From positions 1 through 64,000 of the forward strand of contig NZ_OBQC01000002.1 of assembly GCF_900220965.1 (NCBI RefSeq): DNA of 64,000 nt, given 5' to 3'. This DNA comes from Ureibacillus acetophenoni. Its GTDB lineage: Bacteria; Bacillota; Bacilli; Bacillales_A; Planococcaceae. Both the position numbers and the translations under genes were made by a program. Of the stretch, positions 18,127 to 26,508 are shown piece by piece (positions within the stretch are counted from its first letter, which is position 1; every line of letters starts with the position of its first letter). Below the pieces are notes generated by a model, which was not told the DNA's origin, did no database searches, and saw nothing but the letters and a program-made list of their open reading frames with translations.

Positions 18127-19644
18127 TCAAGTTGCTAATATGTCATCTAAATCACCAACAACTTTTTCAAAGACGTTTATTTTATCTCCCAATAAGTCTA
18201 ATATTTTTTGTTCAATAGTATTTTCAATCGCTAAATTATAAATATGAACATCCTCTTCTTGACCTAAACGATGAACACGTCCAATTCGTTGTTCAATTTT
18301 CATCGGATTCCATGGTAAATCGTAGTTAATAACATGATGACAAAATTGAAGGTTAATCCCCTCACCACCGGATTCCGTTGCAATTAATACTTGATCTCTT
18401 TCTCTAAATAATTGTTTTACCCAATCTCGTTTACTTTTACTAAATTTACCGTTAAATAGTACACTTGAAATGCCCTTTGTATTTAAATACCATTGCAAGT
18501 AAGCTTGAGTTGCACGATATTCTGTAAAGATCAAAACCTTCTCATTACATTGTTCAACTATCTCTAGCACTTTTTCTGCCTTGGAATTCACTTCTAAATA
18601 CATTAGTTTATTAATAATCTCTTCAATATAATCGATTTCTTCTTTTGTTATACACTTTTCTAGCATCTTTTTAAGCGTTAAATACGTTGCTTCTTTACTA
18701 CTACACATTTCTTTCAACAACGTAACCATCGTAAAGGAGCTTGAAAATACAGAAGAAACGTTTTTTAAATTATAAAGCATATCGTAAACTTCTCTTTCTT
18801 CTTCTGTAAAATGAACCGGTATCGTTTGAACTTTACGATTTGTCCATTCAATTCCTGTATCCTGCCTACGATTTCGCACCATTACTTGATTGACAAGTTC
18901 TTTTAAATATTTTTCCTCTTTTAAACTGTGTTTTGTTGCAGAAAACGAGGATTGGAACGTTTCAAAATTGCCTAAATGTCCAGGTTTTAATAAAGAAACA
19001 AGATAAAATATTTCAAATACATCATTTTGAATCGGTGTTGCTGTAAGTAGTAAACAAAACTTCTTTTTTAAACTTTGTACAAATTCATATATTTGAGTTT
19101 TATGATTTTTTAACTTATGAGCCTCATCAATAATGATCATGTCATAATCTTGTTCATAAATTTTCTCTCTATGAGGGCTTTTTTTTGCCGTATCCATACT
19201 CATAATCACCACATCATAATGATCTAATGGGGTATTCTTTCTATAAGGAATAGCTGGGATGAAAAAACGAACGTTTAATTCAGTAACCCATTGGTTTTGT
19301 AGTGAAGCTGGTACTAATATGAGCGCTTTCTTTACTAAACCTCGAATCATATACTCTTTTAAAATCAACCCTGCTTCAATGGTTTTTCCAAGACCTACTT
19401 CATCACCAAGGATCGCCTTGCCGTTCATTTTTTCTATGACGGTTTTAGCCGCTTCAAGCTGATGTGGTAGTATTTGAAGATTTGTTAAAAACTTCGGTGC
19501 TTGTAAGCCTGAAAACTCAGGAATTAAGTTCATTTTTTCAATTTCGTAACTCATTTTATATAATGACCAACTATCCCAAGGCCCATTTTCTTCAAATCGT
19601 CTATTAAAATCTTCTCTCCAATTGGTTGGTCTTTCTATATTCAA
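18127..19644 (-). CDS. yqhH: SNF2-family DEAD/DEAH-box helicase (YqhH-like)
   Basis: A 505-residue SNF2 ATPase with both RecA-like lobes: GDEVGLGKT (Walker A, near residue 80), DEAH, LLTATPIQN, then ESGGEGINLQFC and QRIGRVHRLGQ in the second lobe. No accessory domain is seen. It probably remodels protein-DNA or RNA complexes. I use TTG 19644, 5 nt after GAGGTGA; the GTG three codons upstream lies inside that ribosome site. First gene of the yqhH-yqhG unit. Confidence 0.88.
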   Translation of the reverse strand: MNIERPTNWREDFNRRFEENGPWDSWSLYKMSYEIEKMNLIPEFSGLQAPKFLTNLQILPHQLEAAKTVIEKMNGKAILGDEVGLGKTIEAGLILKEYMIRGLVKKALILVPASLQNQWVTELNVRFFIPAIPYRKNTPLDHYDVVIMSMDTAKKSPHREKIYEQDYDMIIIDEAHKLKNHKTQIYEFVQSLKKKFCLLLTATPIQNDVFEIFYLVSLLKPGHLGNFETFQSSFSATKHSLKEEKYLKELVNQVMVRNRRQDTGIEWTNRKVQTIPVHFTEEEREVYDMLYNLKNVSSVFSSSFTMVTLLKEMCSSKEATYLTLKKMLEKCITKEEIDYIEEIINKLMYLEVNSKAEKVLEIVEQCNEKVLIFTEYRATQAYLQWYLNTKGISSVLFNGKFSKSKRDWVKQLFRERDQVLIATESGGEGINLQFCHHVINYDLPWNPMKIEQRIGRVHRLGQEEDVHIYNLAIENTIEQKILDLLGDKINVFEKVVGDLDDILAT

Positions 19645-19902
19645 TGAAATCACCTCACAATTTCTCTATCTTATATTGTCCAAAATAGAATAACGTATGT
19701 CCTAATTTTACTCACTTCTCTCTAAAGGATAATTAGTATTTACGAATTTGAGATTTCTATTAAATAATTGTAAATTCTTTTTAAATCTAGTTAATTTATT
19801 CATTTCCAATGCATAGACTATATAGAATGGGAATATTGTGGTAAAATTCGACTTACGATATATATGAATTCACTAAGTTAAAGTATAAAGGGGGTACTAT
19901 AT

Positions 19903-21087
19903 ATGCCAACAAAAAGAGAAATGTTAGAAGAAATTTTGTGGAAATTGGAAAGTATTGTGGAATCACAAAGTGAAATGAAATCATCGATCCAAGATTTACA
20001 ATCATCACAATTTAATTTAAGACAATCGATTAACGAACTAGAGAAACAGCACAATCAACTAGATCCTGTACTTGAACAATCGCCCAATTCTGAAGTCGAA
20101 TCAGAAATTGAATTATCTACTAGTACGGATTCCCAAAGTAACTTTTTAGTACAAGCATTAGTTTTAATTGATTCTTCACAAAAAGCCATGAGTTCCTCCA
20201 TAGCTGAACTACATTCTGAAATTAACCATATTAAATCATCTCTATTAAAACAAGAACTTGAGAACCAAGCTAACTCAATTAAGTTTGACGATAAAATATC
20301 GAACACTTATGTAAAAATTAATGAAACACAAACCTCTATTTCAACTTTACAAAAATCAATCGATCAAATAACAGTGACTATCAATGACTTGCACAATTCA
20401 CAAAGCATATTGAATAATCAAGTAATAGAAATTAATGCCTCACAAGCTAATTTGAAACAATCATTCGATGAAATTTCAAATACAGAAACTCAAATTGACC
20501 CTCAATTCGTCGAAGAATTAAAAATACCAATAGAGAATTTACAAGATTCCATTGATGAAATCAAAAATTCAATCTTTGAATTACAAGCTGCTCAAAGTAT
20601 TTCAAACGTAACTATTAATGAAATGAAAGAATTACAAACAAATTTACAACATGCAGTAGCTGAACTTCAAATTACAACTATCGATTTAAATAATACAATT
20701 TTTGAAGTTTCTACATCGCAGACAAAGATTGAAGAAACAATTACTAAGTGGCAGACTTTTGATGAAATTAAAAACGAATTTGCAGATTTAGTGCAAATTG
20801 ATTTACACCCAATCACTAGTCAAATTGAAAAATACGGTAACCGTATTAATCTTCTTAAAAATTATATTGACCGTCTTAATGATAATATAGAAAGAGCATT
20901 TGAAGAAATCGACACAATTAAAGGACATTCTATTAAGAACTCCACACTGTTGACACCGTTAAATCATATCGTTCCAAAGGTATTGCAAATTGAAGCTGAT
21001 ATGAATAGCTTGAAAAAACAATTGGAATCAAGTTCTTTTCATTTAACACAGGAACTTCTTAAAAAAGTAAATGTAATGAATCCTTAA
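19903..21087 (+). CDS. long coiled-coil protein of unknown function
   Basis: A 394-residue protein made almost wholly of heptad-type helix, rich in Ser, Gln, Asn, Ile and Leu and nearly free of Cys, Trp and Pro. A loose motif (SQ...I..L..S..D) recurs along the chain, for example ELQAAQS, DLHNSQS and DLQSSQF, which suggests internal duplication. There is no signal peptide or membrane helix. AAAGGGGG precedes ATG 19903. A structural or scaffolding role is plausible, but nothing specific can be assigned. Confidence 0.75.
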   Translation: MPTKREMLEEILWKLESIVESQSEMKSSIQDLQSSQFNLRQSINELEKQHNQLDPVLEQSPNSEVESEIELSTSTDSQSNFLVQALVLIDSSQKAMSSSIAELHSEINHIKSSLLKQELENQANSIKFDDKISNTYVKINETQTSISTLQKSIDQITVTINDLHNSQSILNNQVIEINASQANLKQSFDEISNTETQIDPQFVEELKIPIENLQDSIDEIKNSIFELQAAQSISNVTINEMKELQTNLQHAVAELQITTIDLNNTIFEVSTSQTKIEETITKWQTFDEIKNEFADLVQIDLHPITSQIEKYGNRINLLKNYIDRLNDNIERAFEEIDTIKGHSIKNSTLLTPLNHIVPKVLQIEADMNSLKKQLESSSFHLTQELLKKVNVMNP

Positions 21088-21099
21088 ACAAATTAAAAT

Positions 21100-21136
21100 A
21101 AGGCAGAATCCTATTATAGGGTTCTGCCTTGTTTAA
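21100..21136. terminator. bidirectional terminator
   Basis: A 13-bp stem (21100-21112 with 21118-21130), one wobble pair, T-rich tail; it lies between convergent genes. Confidence 0.82.
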
Positions 21137-21144
21137 TTTTTCAA

Positions 21145-21591
21145 TTATTTTGATTCCGCTACTCTTTTCACACGATCAACGAACTGTATAACCACTTTAT
21201 CTGATGCGAATTTAAGCATAATTTTAATAAACCACTTTAATGGGTTATTTGTAGTAGTATATTTAAAATATGTTTTGTTTTCTTCTAACCTTTTTAATTC
21301 ATACGCTGCTGTAATATCAAACATATTGGCAAGGTTAAATGTGATTTTCAGTTTTTTGATTTCAGGATTGTTTTCATACTCAAGAACTTTTACGTCATAC
21401 TCCATTATTCGTTTACCCTCACGATAACTTTGTCGGTGGATACTACCAACCTTATCTTCAGTTTCGTGGATCACTTCATTTGCTACTACTTGTGGCATTA
21501 TCTTTTGCATATCTTCCAAATTACCATCGAAAAGTTGCCATATTTTTTCAATCGGTGCGTTTATTACAATATCTTTAGTCCAAGTTTTCAT
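21145..21591 (-). CDS. SRPBCC/START-like lipid-binding fold protein
   Basis: A 148-residue polyketide-cyclase/START-like protein. It opens with the typical I(V)INAPIEKIWQLF strand-helix and ends in a long amphipathic helix. Such proteins bind hydrophobic ligands in a helix-grip cavity; the ligand is unknown. It is a single gene. Confidence 0.8.
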   Translation of the reverse strand: MKTWTKDIVINAPIEKIWQLFDGNLEDMQKIMPQVVANEVIHETEDKVGSIHRQSYREGKRIMEYDVKVLEYENNPEIKKLKITFNLANMFDITAAYELKRLEENKTYFKYTTTNNPLKWFIKIMLKFASDKVVIQFVDRVKRVAESK

Positions 21592-21782
21592 TTCGTTCCT
21601 CCATATAATGTAACGAATTTTTAATTTTATAATAGCACATAAACTTTTAATGATTTTGGCTCAACTGAATGTATTTAACCGAAATAAAACACTCTTTATA
21701 TATATATTTGTGTGTTTGCCAATGTTAAGAATAGTCATATACATAAAATATGAAGTGAAGAAGAAACGAGGTGTAAAAAATC

Positions 21783-22025
21783 ATGTCGAAAAACGAACAT
21801 TCTGACCATCATGGTACTGGAGCAAAATTTCTTGTTGCCGGTGGATTTATATCCTCTCTAGGTGAATTTATTCAAGCAATTGGCGGCTCACTTCTAGCCA
21901 TTGAAAAAATACAAAAACATAAAAAAATGGAGAAAGAATTCAATCATAAAATTTATGAGTTAGAAAAGGAAATCCATATTCTAAAGAATGAAATTCATAA
22001 CATGAAAAAAAGTAAAAACAAGTGA
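21783..22025 (+). CDS. small protein with hydrophobic segment and C-terminal coiled coil
   Basis: An 80-residue protein. A His-rich start (SDHHGTG) is followed by a Gly-rich moderately hydrophobic stretch (residues 13-42, GGFISSLGEFIQAIGGSLLAI) and then a Lys/Glu coiled coil (about 45-77). The ribosome site is weak (GAGGTG with an AT spacer). Unknown function; it could be a small membrane-associated adaptor. Confidence 0.65.
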   Translation: MSKNEHSDHHGTGAKFLVAGGFISSLGEFIQAIGGSLLAIEKIQKHKKMEKEFNHKIYELEKEIHILKNEIHNMKKSKNK

Positions 22026-22058
22026 CCCTAGTATTTTAATTCATAAAGCTATAATAAT

Positions 22059-22457
22059 TTAAATTATTAATCTTTGAAAATATGTCGTCATTTCTTTTAT
22101 TTTTAACGGCTGACAACTACTCGTAAAAGTGTAGATACTACAATATGCATAACGATCTTGATTGTCTAGAGTCACCGCACCATTTACAGCACCGACTAAG
22201 TCGTTACATATAATCGATTCTAACTTTAATTCTATTACTGGTAATTTACCATTACTTTCCATCATTTCAATGACATTATCTTTTCCTTTCAATCTTTTTA
22301 CTGTGAGAATATTCCAAGTAATATCATCAGTAATATGATCATAGAAGAATTGCATATTCGTTTTTGCCATTTGAATATTTAATTCTTGAATAAATTTAAT
22401 ACTTGGTGAATGTCCACTATTTGGTGGAGGTATAATTGATATTTCAGTTTGTTCCAT
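22059..22457 (-). CDS. SnoaL-like / NTF2-fold protein
   Basis: A 132-residue NTF2-like protein. It has a helical N-terminal third, then DDITWNILTVKRLKGKDNVIEMM, the usual strand plus G-x-D-x-V/I helix of SnoaL-like domains, and closing beta strands. The family includes ketosteroid isomerase-type enzymes and ligand binders; no specific activity is assignable. It is a single gene, divergent from the micro-protein gene at 22798. Confidence 0.75.
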   Translation of the reverse strand: MEQTEISIIPPPNSGHSPSIKFIQELNIQMAKTNMQFFYDHITDDITWNILTVKRLKGKDNVIEMMESNGKLPVIELKLESIICNDLVGAVNGAVTLDNQDRYAYCSIYTFTSSCQPLKIKEMTTYFQRLII

Positions 22458-22669
22458 AATATTTCCTTTCTAATAAATCATCTATCGATACTATATCTTA
22501 ATTTTCAGATAAATTCTATTTAAATGAAACAATTTCTCGTTTAAATACATATTTTGTTTTTAATAGATTCTAAATTATGAGTTATTTAATTTGTAGACAA
22601 AAAAAGATAATAGGTTTTTGAACAATATGTGAATAGTTTCACTTTCTATTTCCTTATTTCACTTTTGAG

Positions 22670-22743
22670 TGTACAATGGATTCAAAGATTGATATATAAC
22701 ACGATTCAAAAAAGAGTTGATTTGTGAATTTGTTATATAACAA
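22670..22743 (+). promoter_or_regulatory. two-operator leader of micro-protein gene 1
   Basis: TGTACAAT (22670-22677, -10-like) is followed by TTGATATATAACAC (22689-22702) and, exactly 41 bp later, the perfect palindrome TTGTTATATAACAA (22730-22743). The same two 14-bp words with the same 41-bp offset occur upstream of the paralogous gene at 25587. I infer a shared regulator binding cooperatively. The regulator is unknown. Confidence 0.55.
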
Positions 22744-22797
22744 ATTCGCAATATAAAAATCTAAAATAAAAATTTATACCTAGGAGGCGTTCCCAAC

Positions 22798-22938
22798 ATG
22801 AAATGGATACTTACAGTTTTTGAACAAGACACTATTCATATGTTTGAATATGAAACAAAAGAGGAAGCACTACAAGCTCAAGAAAATACAGAAAGTCCTT
22901 CCATTATTACATTTACGAATTTATCTTTAGCTGCATAA
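22798..22938 (+). CDS. micro-protein 1 (46 aa), paralogue of 25587-25709
   Basis: ATG 22798 follows an excellent AGGAGG. The 46-residue product begins MKWILTVFEQDTIHMFEYE and is acidic in the middle. It shares a W..TVFEQ.....MFEFE..K.EA core with the 40-residue product at 25587. No membrane segment or signal is seen; the N-terminal half looks like a beta hairpin followed by a helix. A strong terminator follows. I do not recognise the family. Confidence 0.75.
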   Translation: MKWILTVFEQDTIHMFEYETKEEALQAQENTESPSIITFTNLSLAA

Positions 22939-22952
22939 GCATTGTAACTAAT

Positions 22953-22988
22953 AGACGACCTGTATGTTTACAGGTCGTCTATTGTCTT
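22953..22988 (+). terminator. terminator of micro-protein gene 1
   Basis: A perfect 12-bp stem (22953-22964 with 22969-22980) with a 4-nt loop and a T-rich tail. Confidence 0.85.
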
Positions 22989-23032
22989 TATATATACGTT
23001 TTGTAAAAGATTTTGTGTATTGATAATTTAAT

Positions 23033-23392
23033 TTAAAAAAACATGCTTCCGATCATTACGAATAAAGCCATTAATAAAAGAGTAATATTGAAAGGAATGT
23101 CTATATACTCTTTTCGATTATAATGAAAGATCGTAGCAAAGAACATAAGCACCACGAATATAAAAGATGAAATTGGTGTTAAAATCCTAAAATGTTCATA
23201 AACGATTGGTATAATTAACCCCAACCCTGCAACGATCTCTACATAACCTACGAATATGACCAGTGATTTCGGTACATCTCTTACCCAAGGTATATTTTCT
23301 TTTGCTATTTCATATTGGAACGCTTTTAAAACGCCATCCATGACAAATATTAACATGAGTCCAATTTGTAAAACCCATAAAACACCATTCAT
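23033..23392 (-). CDS. DoxX-family small membrane protein
   Basis: A 119-residue protein with four predicted membrane helices. The DGVLKAF motif in helix 1 and the GYVEIVAGLGLIIP segment in helix 2 are typical of DoxX/DoxD-like proteins. Members are linked to redox and thiol stress complexes, but the role is often unknown. It lies before an FMN reductase on the same strand with a terminator between, so it is a separate unit. Confidence 0.82.
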   Translation of the reverse strand: MNGVLWVLQIGLMLIFVMDGVLKAFQYEIAKENIPWVRDVPKSLVIFVGYVEIVAGLGLIIPIVYEHFRILTPISSFIFVVLMFFATIFHYNRKEYIDIPFNITLLLMALFVMIGSMFF

Positions 23393-23529
23393 TCAACTTC
23401 CCCCCTGTAATTGAATGATTACACAAATTTACTACAACATACGAATTGTCAATTTTCATCTATTTATCTATAGAATATTCAGTTTGCGTAAAATTGGGAG
23501 TAAAGCATGAACATGTTTTGAAATAAAAA

Positions 23530-23570
23530 AACGCATGGAAGGATCATACTTCTTCCATGCGTTAATTTTT
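23530..23570 (-). terminator. terminator of the FMN reductase gene
   Basis: A perfect 12-bp stem (23530-23541 with 23552-23563), with a T tract beyond it on the minus strand. Confidence 0.85.
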
Positions 23571-24133
23571 TATACATTTAAAGATTTTACTTCCCCGATA
23601 AATTCAATAAAAATATTTACTTTTGCATCAAGGAAATTTAAAGTCGATTCATCTACAAGACGCCCTGTTGATGCATCAAACTTTTGAGCTGCAAAATTCA
23701 CTAATACTTCATTTGAAGCTGGTGGCAATAATTTTGCTTGAATACCCGGTGAGGATAAAATATCTCGTAAATGTAATTGAGCACGAATTGTACCCATTGC
23801 ACCCGGTGTTGCACCAACAACCATTACAGGTTTACCAATAAATACTTTGTCTTCTCGAGAAGTCCAGTCAATTGCATTTTTAAGTACGCCAGGAACTGAC
23901 CAATTATACTCAGGTGTCACAATTAACACCCCATCAGCCTGGGCAATTGAAGTTTTAAAATCCTTTACAACTTGTGGAGGGTTTTGTTCTTCGTCCTGAT
24001 CAAAATACGGTAATGCCCTTAAGTCTGCTACTTCAATTGATAACTTGTCTTTATAACGGTCTTTCATTGTAGTTGCTAACTGCATATTGAATGAGTCTCT
24101 TCTTAAACTTCCTACTAGTGCGATAATTTTCAC
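23570..24133 (-). CDS. NADPH-dependent FMN reductase (chromate/azo reductase type)
   Basis: A 187-residue flavodoxin-like reductase. GSLRRDSFN near the N terminus binds FMN phosphate, and TPEYNWSVPGVLKNAIDW is the family signature. The group includes E. coli ChrR/YieF and B. subtilis YhdA; it reduces quinones, azo dyes or chromate in the cytosol. It is a single gene. Confidence 0.9.
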   Translation of the reverse strand: MKIIALVGSLRRDSFNMQLATTMKDRYKDKLSIEVADLRALPYFDQDEEQNPPQVVKDFKTSIAQADGVLIVTPEYNWSVPGVLKNAIDWTSREDKVFIGKPVMVVGATPGAMGTIRAQLHLRDILSSPGIQAKLLPPASNEVLVNFAAQKFDASTGRLVDESTLNFLDAKVNIFIEFIGEVKSLNV

Positions 24134-24346
24134 AATAATCCTCCCCTTCTATTAGATTACAAGATTCACTATATTGTTATAATTTGCAATTGTCAAATTC
24201 ATTCCATTCCTACTCAATCATATATTGTTAATAATTTGTAAATTAGGATTTAACATGTATCCTATAATTTTACAATGAGTAAAATTAGTTTGATAGCAAG
24301 GTGAAAGCACGAAAGCATAAGTACAACATTAATTAGGAGGAAAGAC

Positions 24347-25300
24347 GTGAAAGCTTATTTTACAAATAAATATGGTTCACCAGATGTTTTAGAACTCCAC
24401 GAAGCTGAAAGACCACATTTTAAAGAAGACCAGGTACTAGTAAAAGTAAAGGCAGCTTCGATTAACTACGGTAATATTGTATTGTTACGTGGTAAACCCT
24501 TTATAGCACGATTTGCATTTGGAATTACCAAACCAAAATATAAAATACCTGGTGGAGATATTGCAGGAATAGTTGAAGCAGTTGGTAAAAATGTTACACA
24601 ATTTCAAATAGGAGACGAAGTATTTGGTGATTTATCAAGTAGTGGATGGGGTGGTTTTGCAGAATATGTCGCTATTCCAGAAAAGGCAATTGCAATTAAA
24701 CCAAAAAATAGTTCCTTCGCAGAAGCAGCTTCTCTACCAATGGCTTCCACTACTGCACTTCAGGCATTACGGGACAAAGGAAATATCCAGAAAGATCAAA
24801 AAGTTCTAATTTATGGTGCTTCAGGTGGTGTTGGAACTTTTGCTGTACAAATTGCAAAGGCACTTGGTGCAAATGTGACAGCTGTTTGTAGTACAAGAAA
24901 CGTTGAAATTATTAAATCTTTAGGTGCAGATCACGTAATAGATTATAAGAAAGAAAGTTTTTCTGAAAAAGGAAATAATTATGACTTAATACTTGGAGTA
25001 AATGGTTTTCAGCCACTATCCGATTACTTAAAAGCGCTAAAACCAAATGGGAAGTTTGTACTCGTTGGTGGTTCTCCTAAGCAAATGCCTAAAGCAATGT
25101 TTCGCTCTATCGTTAATAAAAAGATAAACATTTTCATGCAATTTCCTAAAAAAGAGGACTTACATTTTATAAAGGAACTTGTTGAATCTAGGAAACTAAA
25201 AGCAGTTATTGATAGAAGTTACCCATTTTTAGAGTTGCCAGATGCTATAAAGTACTTTGAAGAAGGCCATGCACGAGGAAAAGTTGTTATTACCTTTTAA
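24347..25300 (+). CDS. zinc-independent MDR quinone oxidoreductase-like dehydrogenase
   Basis: A 317-residue medium-chain dehydrogenase/reductase. It has an N-terminal GroES-like domain (PGGDIAGIVEAVG) and a nucleotide-binding YGASGGVGTFAVQIAKALGA. The structural-zinc cysteines and catalytic zinc ligands are absent, so it is of the quinone oxidoreductase type, NADPH-dependent by family. GTG 24347 follows TTAGGAGG. It has its own terminator. Confidence 0.9.
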   Translation: MKAYFTNKYGSPDVLELHEAERPHFKEDQVLVKVKAASINYGNIVLLRGKPFIARFAFGITKPKYKIPGGDIAGIVEAVGKNVTQFQIGDEVFGDLSSSGWGGFAEYVAIPEKAIAIKPKNSSFAEAASLPMASTTALQALRDKGNIQKDQKVLIYGASGGVGTFAVQIAKALGANVTAVCSTRNVEIIKSLGADHVIDYKKESFSEKGNNYDLILGVNGFQPLSDYLKALKPNGKFVLVGGSPKQMPKAMFRSIVNKKINIFMQFPKKEDLHFIKELVESRKLKAVIDRSYPFLELPDAIKYFEEGHARGKVVITF

Positions 25301-25309
25301 CGAAAAAGT

Positions 25310-25349
25310 GGATGTCAGGAAAGTATGACTTTCTTAACATCCCTTTTTT
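25310..25349 (+). terminator. terminator of the MDR gene
   Basis: A 14-bp imperfect stem (25310-25323 with 25329-25342) followed by a T6 run. Confidence 0.82.
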
Positions 25350-25487
25350 CTATTCTAATTAATACCCTAAACTTCTGGGTATAAAACAATATTATGCATG
25401 TTTTTTATATAATATTTTGTGAAATCGTTAACAAATTGAATAATTTGTGAAACAATTCACTATCTATTTATTTTTACTAATTTTGGA

Positions 25488-25558
25488 TGTACAATAGGTA
25501 TAGTTGATATATAACACATTTACAATCAACGTAATCATATTACATTGTTATATAACAA
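25488..25558 (+). promoter_or_regulatory. two-operator leader of micro-protein gene 2
   Basis: TGTACAAT (25488-25495), then TTGATATATAACAC (25504-25517) and TTGTTATATAACAA (25545-25558), again 41 bp apart. It repeats the element set at 22670-22743, while the sequence between the words is not conserved. That points to selection on the two words and their spacing. Confidence 0.55.
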
Positions 25559-25586
25559 CAGAATTTACTTGAGAGGAGATTTAACC

Positions 25587-25709
25587 ATGTGGGTTGTTAC
25601 AGTTTTTGAACAAAATTCTTTCAGAATGTTTGAATTTGAAGAAAAGAACGAAGCTGCAATGGTAATGGCAAACTTTACAGGATCTGCAATCTTATCTTAT
25701 ACAAAGTAA
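25587..25709 (+). CDS. micro-protein 2 (40 aa), paralogue of 22798-22938
   Basis: ATG 25587 follows GAGAGGAGA. The 40-residue product begins MWVVTVFEQNSFRMFEFEE, sharing the W..TVFEQ.....MFEFE core with micro-protein 1 and lacking its longer C terminus. No family is recognised. A terminator-like hairpin comes about 150 nt downstream, so the transcript has a long 3' tail. Confidence 0.72.
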   Translation: MWVVTVFEQNSFRMFEFEEKNEAAMVMANFTGSAILSYTK

Positions 25710-26176
25710 ATTAATAGATAACATCATTTTTTTTCATAGCATTTTGAATTTTTTAAAATAAATATCATATTTTCACCATGTAATTATCTGGTTTTAATAT
25801 ATGATAATTTCAAACAAATTTTTATAAAAAACTATACCGTAATACAAAGTAATTCTTACCTAAAGCGTCGAATTTTCGATGCTTTTTTATTTGACTTTTT
25901 TCATTTTACCGTTTTTAGAATCCATTTTTAACACAAAATTTACTCGAATCTACATTTTTCTTCTATCATTCGTCATATTTCTATGAATTTTCACGCAATT
26001 CAGAATTTAATTGTGAACAAATGAACGGTTAAATTGTGACAAATTTGTGAACAATGCTTTTTCGAACACAATCCGACAAAATTTTTATATTTTCTATTAT
26101 ACAATGATAAAGCTTCAAGAGTTTTAATAGAGTTTGATAGAAAACGATCACGATAAATATACGGAGGAAGGAAATT
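25710..26176. other. 467-bp AT-rich intergenic region
   Basis: It holds a hairpin with T run at 25863-25888 and the promoter region of the Spo0E-like gene. Two Spo0A-box-like words (TTTGTC core, minus strand) occur near 26037-26046 and 26073-26082, each one or two bases off consensus. I see no gene here. Confidence 0.35.
25863..25888 (+). terminator. terminator after micro-protein gene 2
   Basis: A 10-bp stem (25863-25872 with 25875-25884) with a very tight loop and one G-U pair, then a T run. Confidence 0.6.
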
Positions 26177-26341
26177 ATGAAAGACTTTTTATTTAGAAAA
26201 GTTCTAAAAGTAGCCATCGAAATGAAGAGAAAAGATATGTACAAAAAAGCACACGACCTTGGATTTACACATCCAGATACAGTTACTTGTAGCCAAGAGC
26301 TAGATGCTTTACTAAATGTATATTCTCATAAAGTGGCTTAA
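26177..26341 (+). CDS. Spo0E-family aspartyl-phosphate phosphatase
   Basis: ATG 26177 follows GGAGGAAG. The 54-residue product carries the family hallmark SQELDALLNVY at 39-49, preceded by a helix, a GFTHPDTV turn and a second helix. Members (Spo0E, YisI, YnzD) dephosphorylate Spo0A-P and restrain sporulation. Which of these it corresponds to cannot be decided. It is a single gene with terminator downstream. A long minus-strand frame over its 5' half is spurious. Confidence 0.85.
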   Translation: MKDFLFRKVLKVAIEMKRKDMYKKAHDLGFTHPDTVTCSQELDALLNVYSHKVA

Positions 26342-26404
26342 ACCAACTAAATATAAAGTAGGAAAAACTAATATAATATTACATATAAAATATATATGTC
26401 GATG

Positions 26405-26441
26405 CCAGTAAAGCTAGATTTTAATCTACTTTACTGGTTTT
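26405..26441 (+). terminator. terminator of the Spo0E-like gene
   Basis: CCAGTAAAG pairs with CTTTACTGG (26405-26413 with 26429-26437), plus an inner stem; a T-rich tail follows. Confidence 0.82.
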
Positions 26442-26508
26442 TAATTTTCCCAAAAGTAGATGAATATACTACATCATGGTACAAATTATAATGAAATAGG
26501 AGAGCATT

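Noticed and set aside
26029..26244. 71-codon minus-strand frame
   Set aside because: It covers the promoter and 5' half of the Spo0E-like gene, which has a clear family motif and ribosome site.
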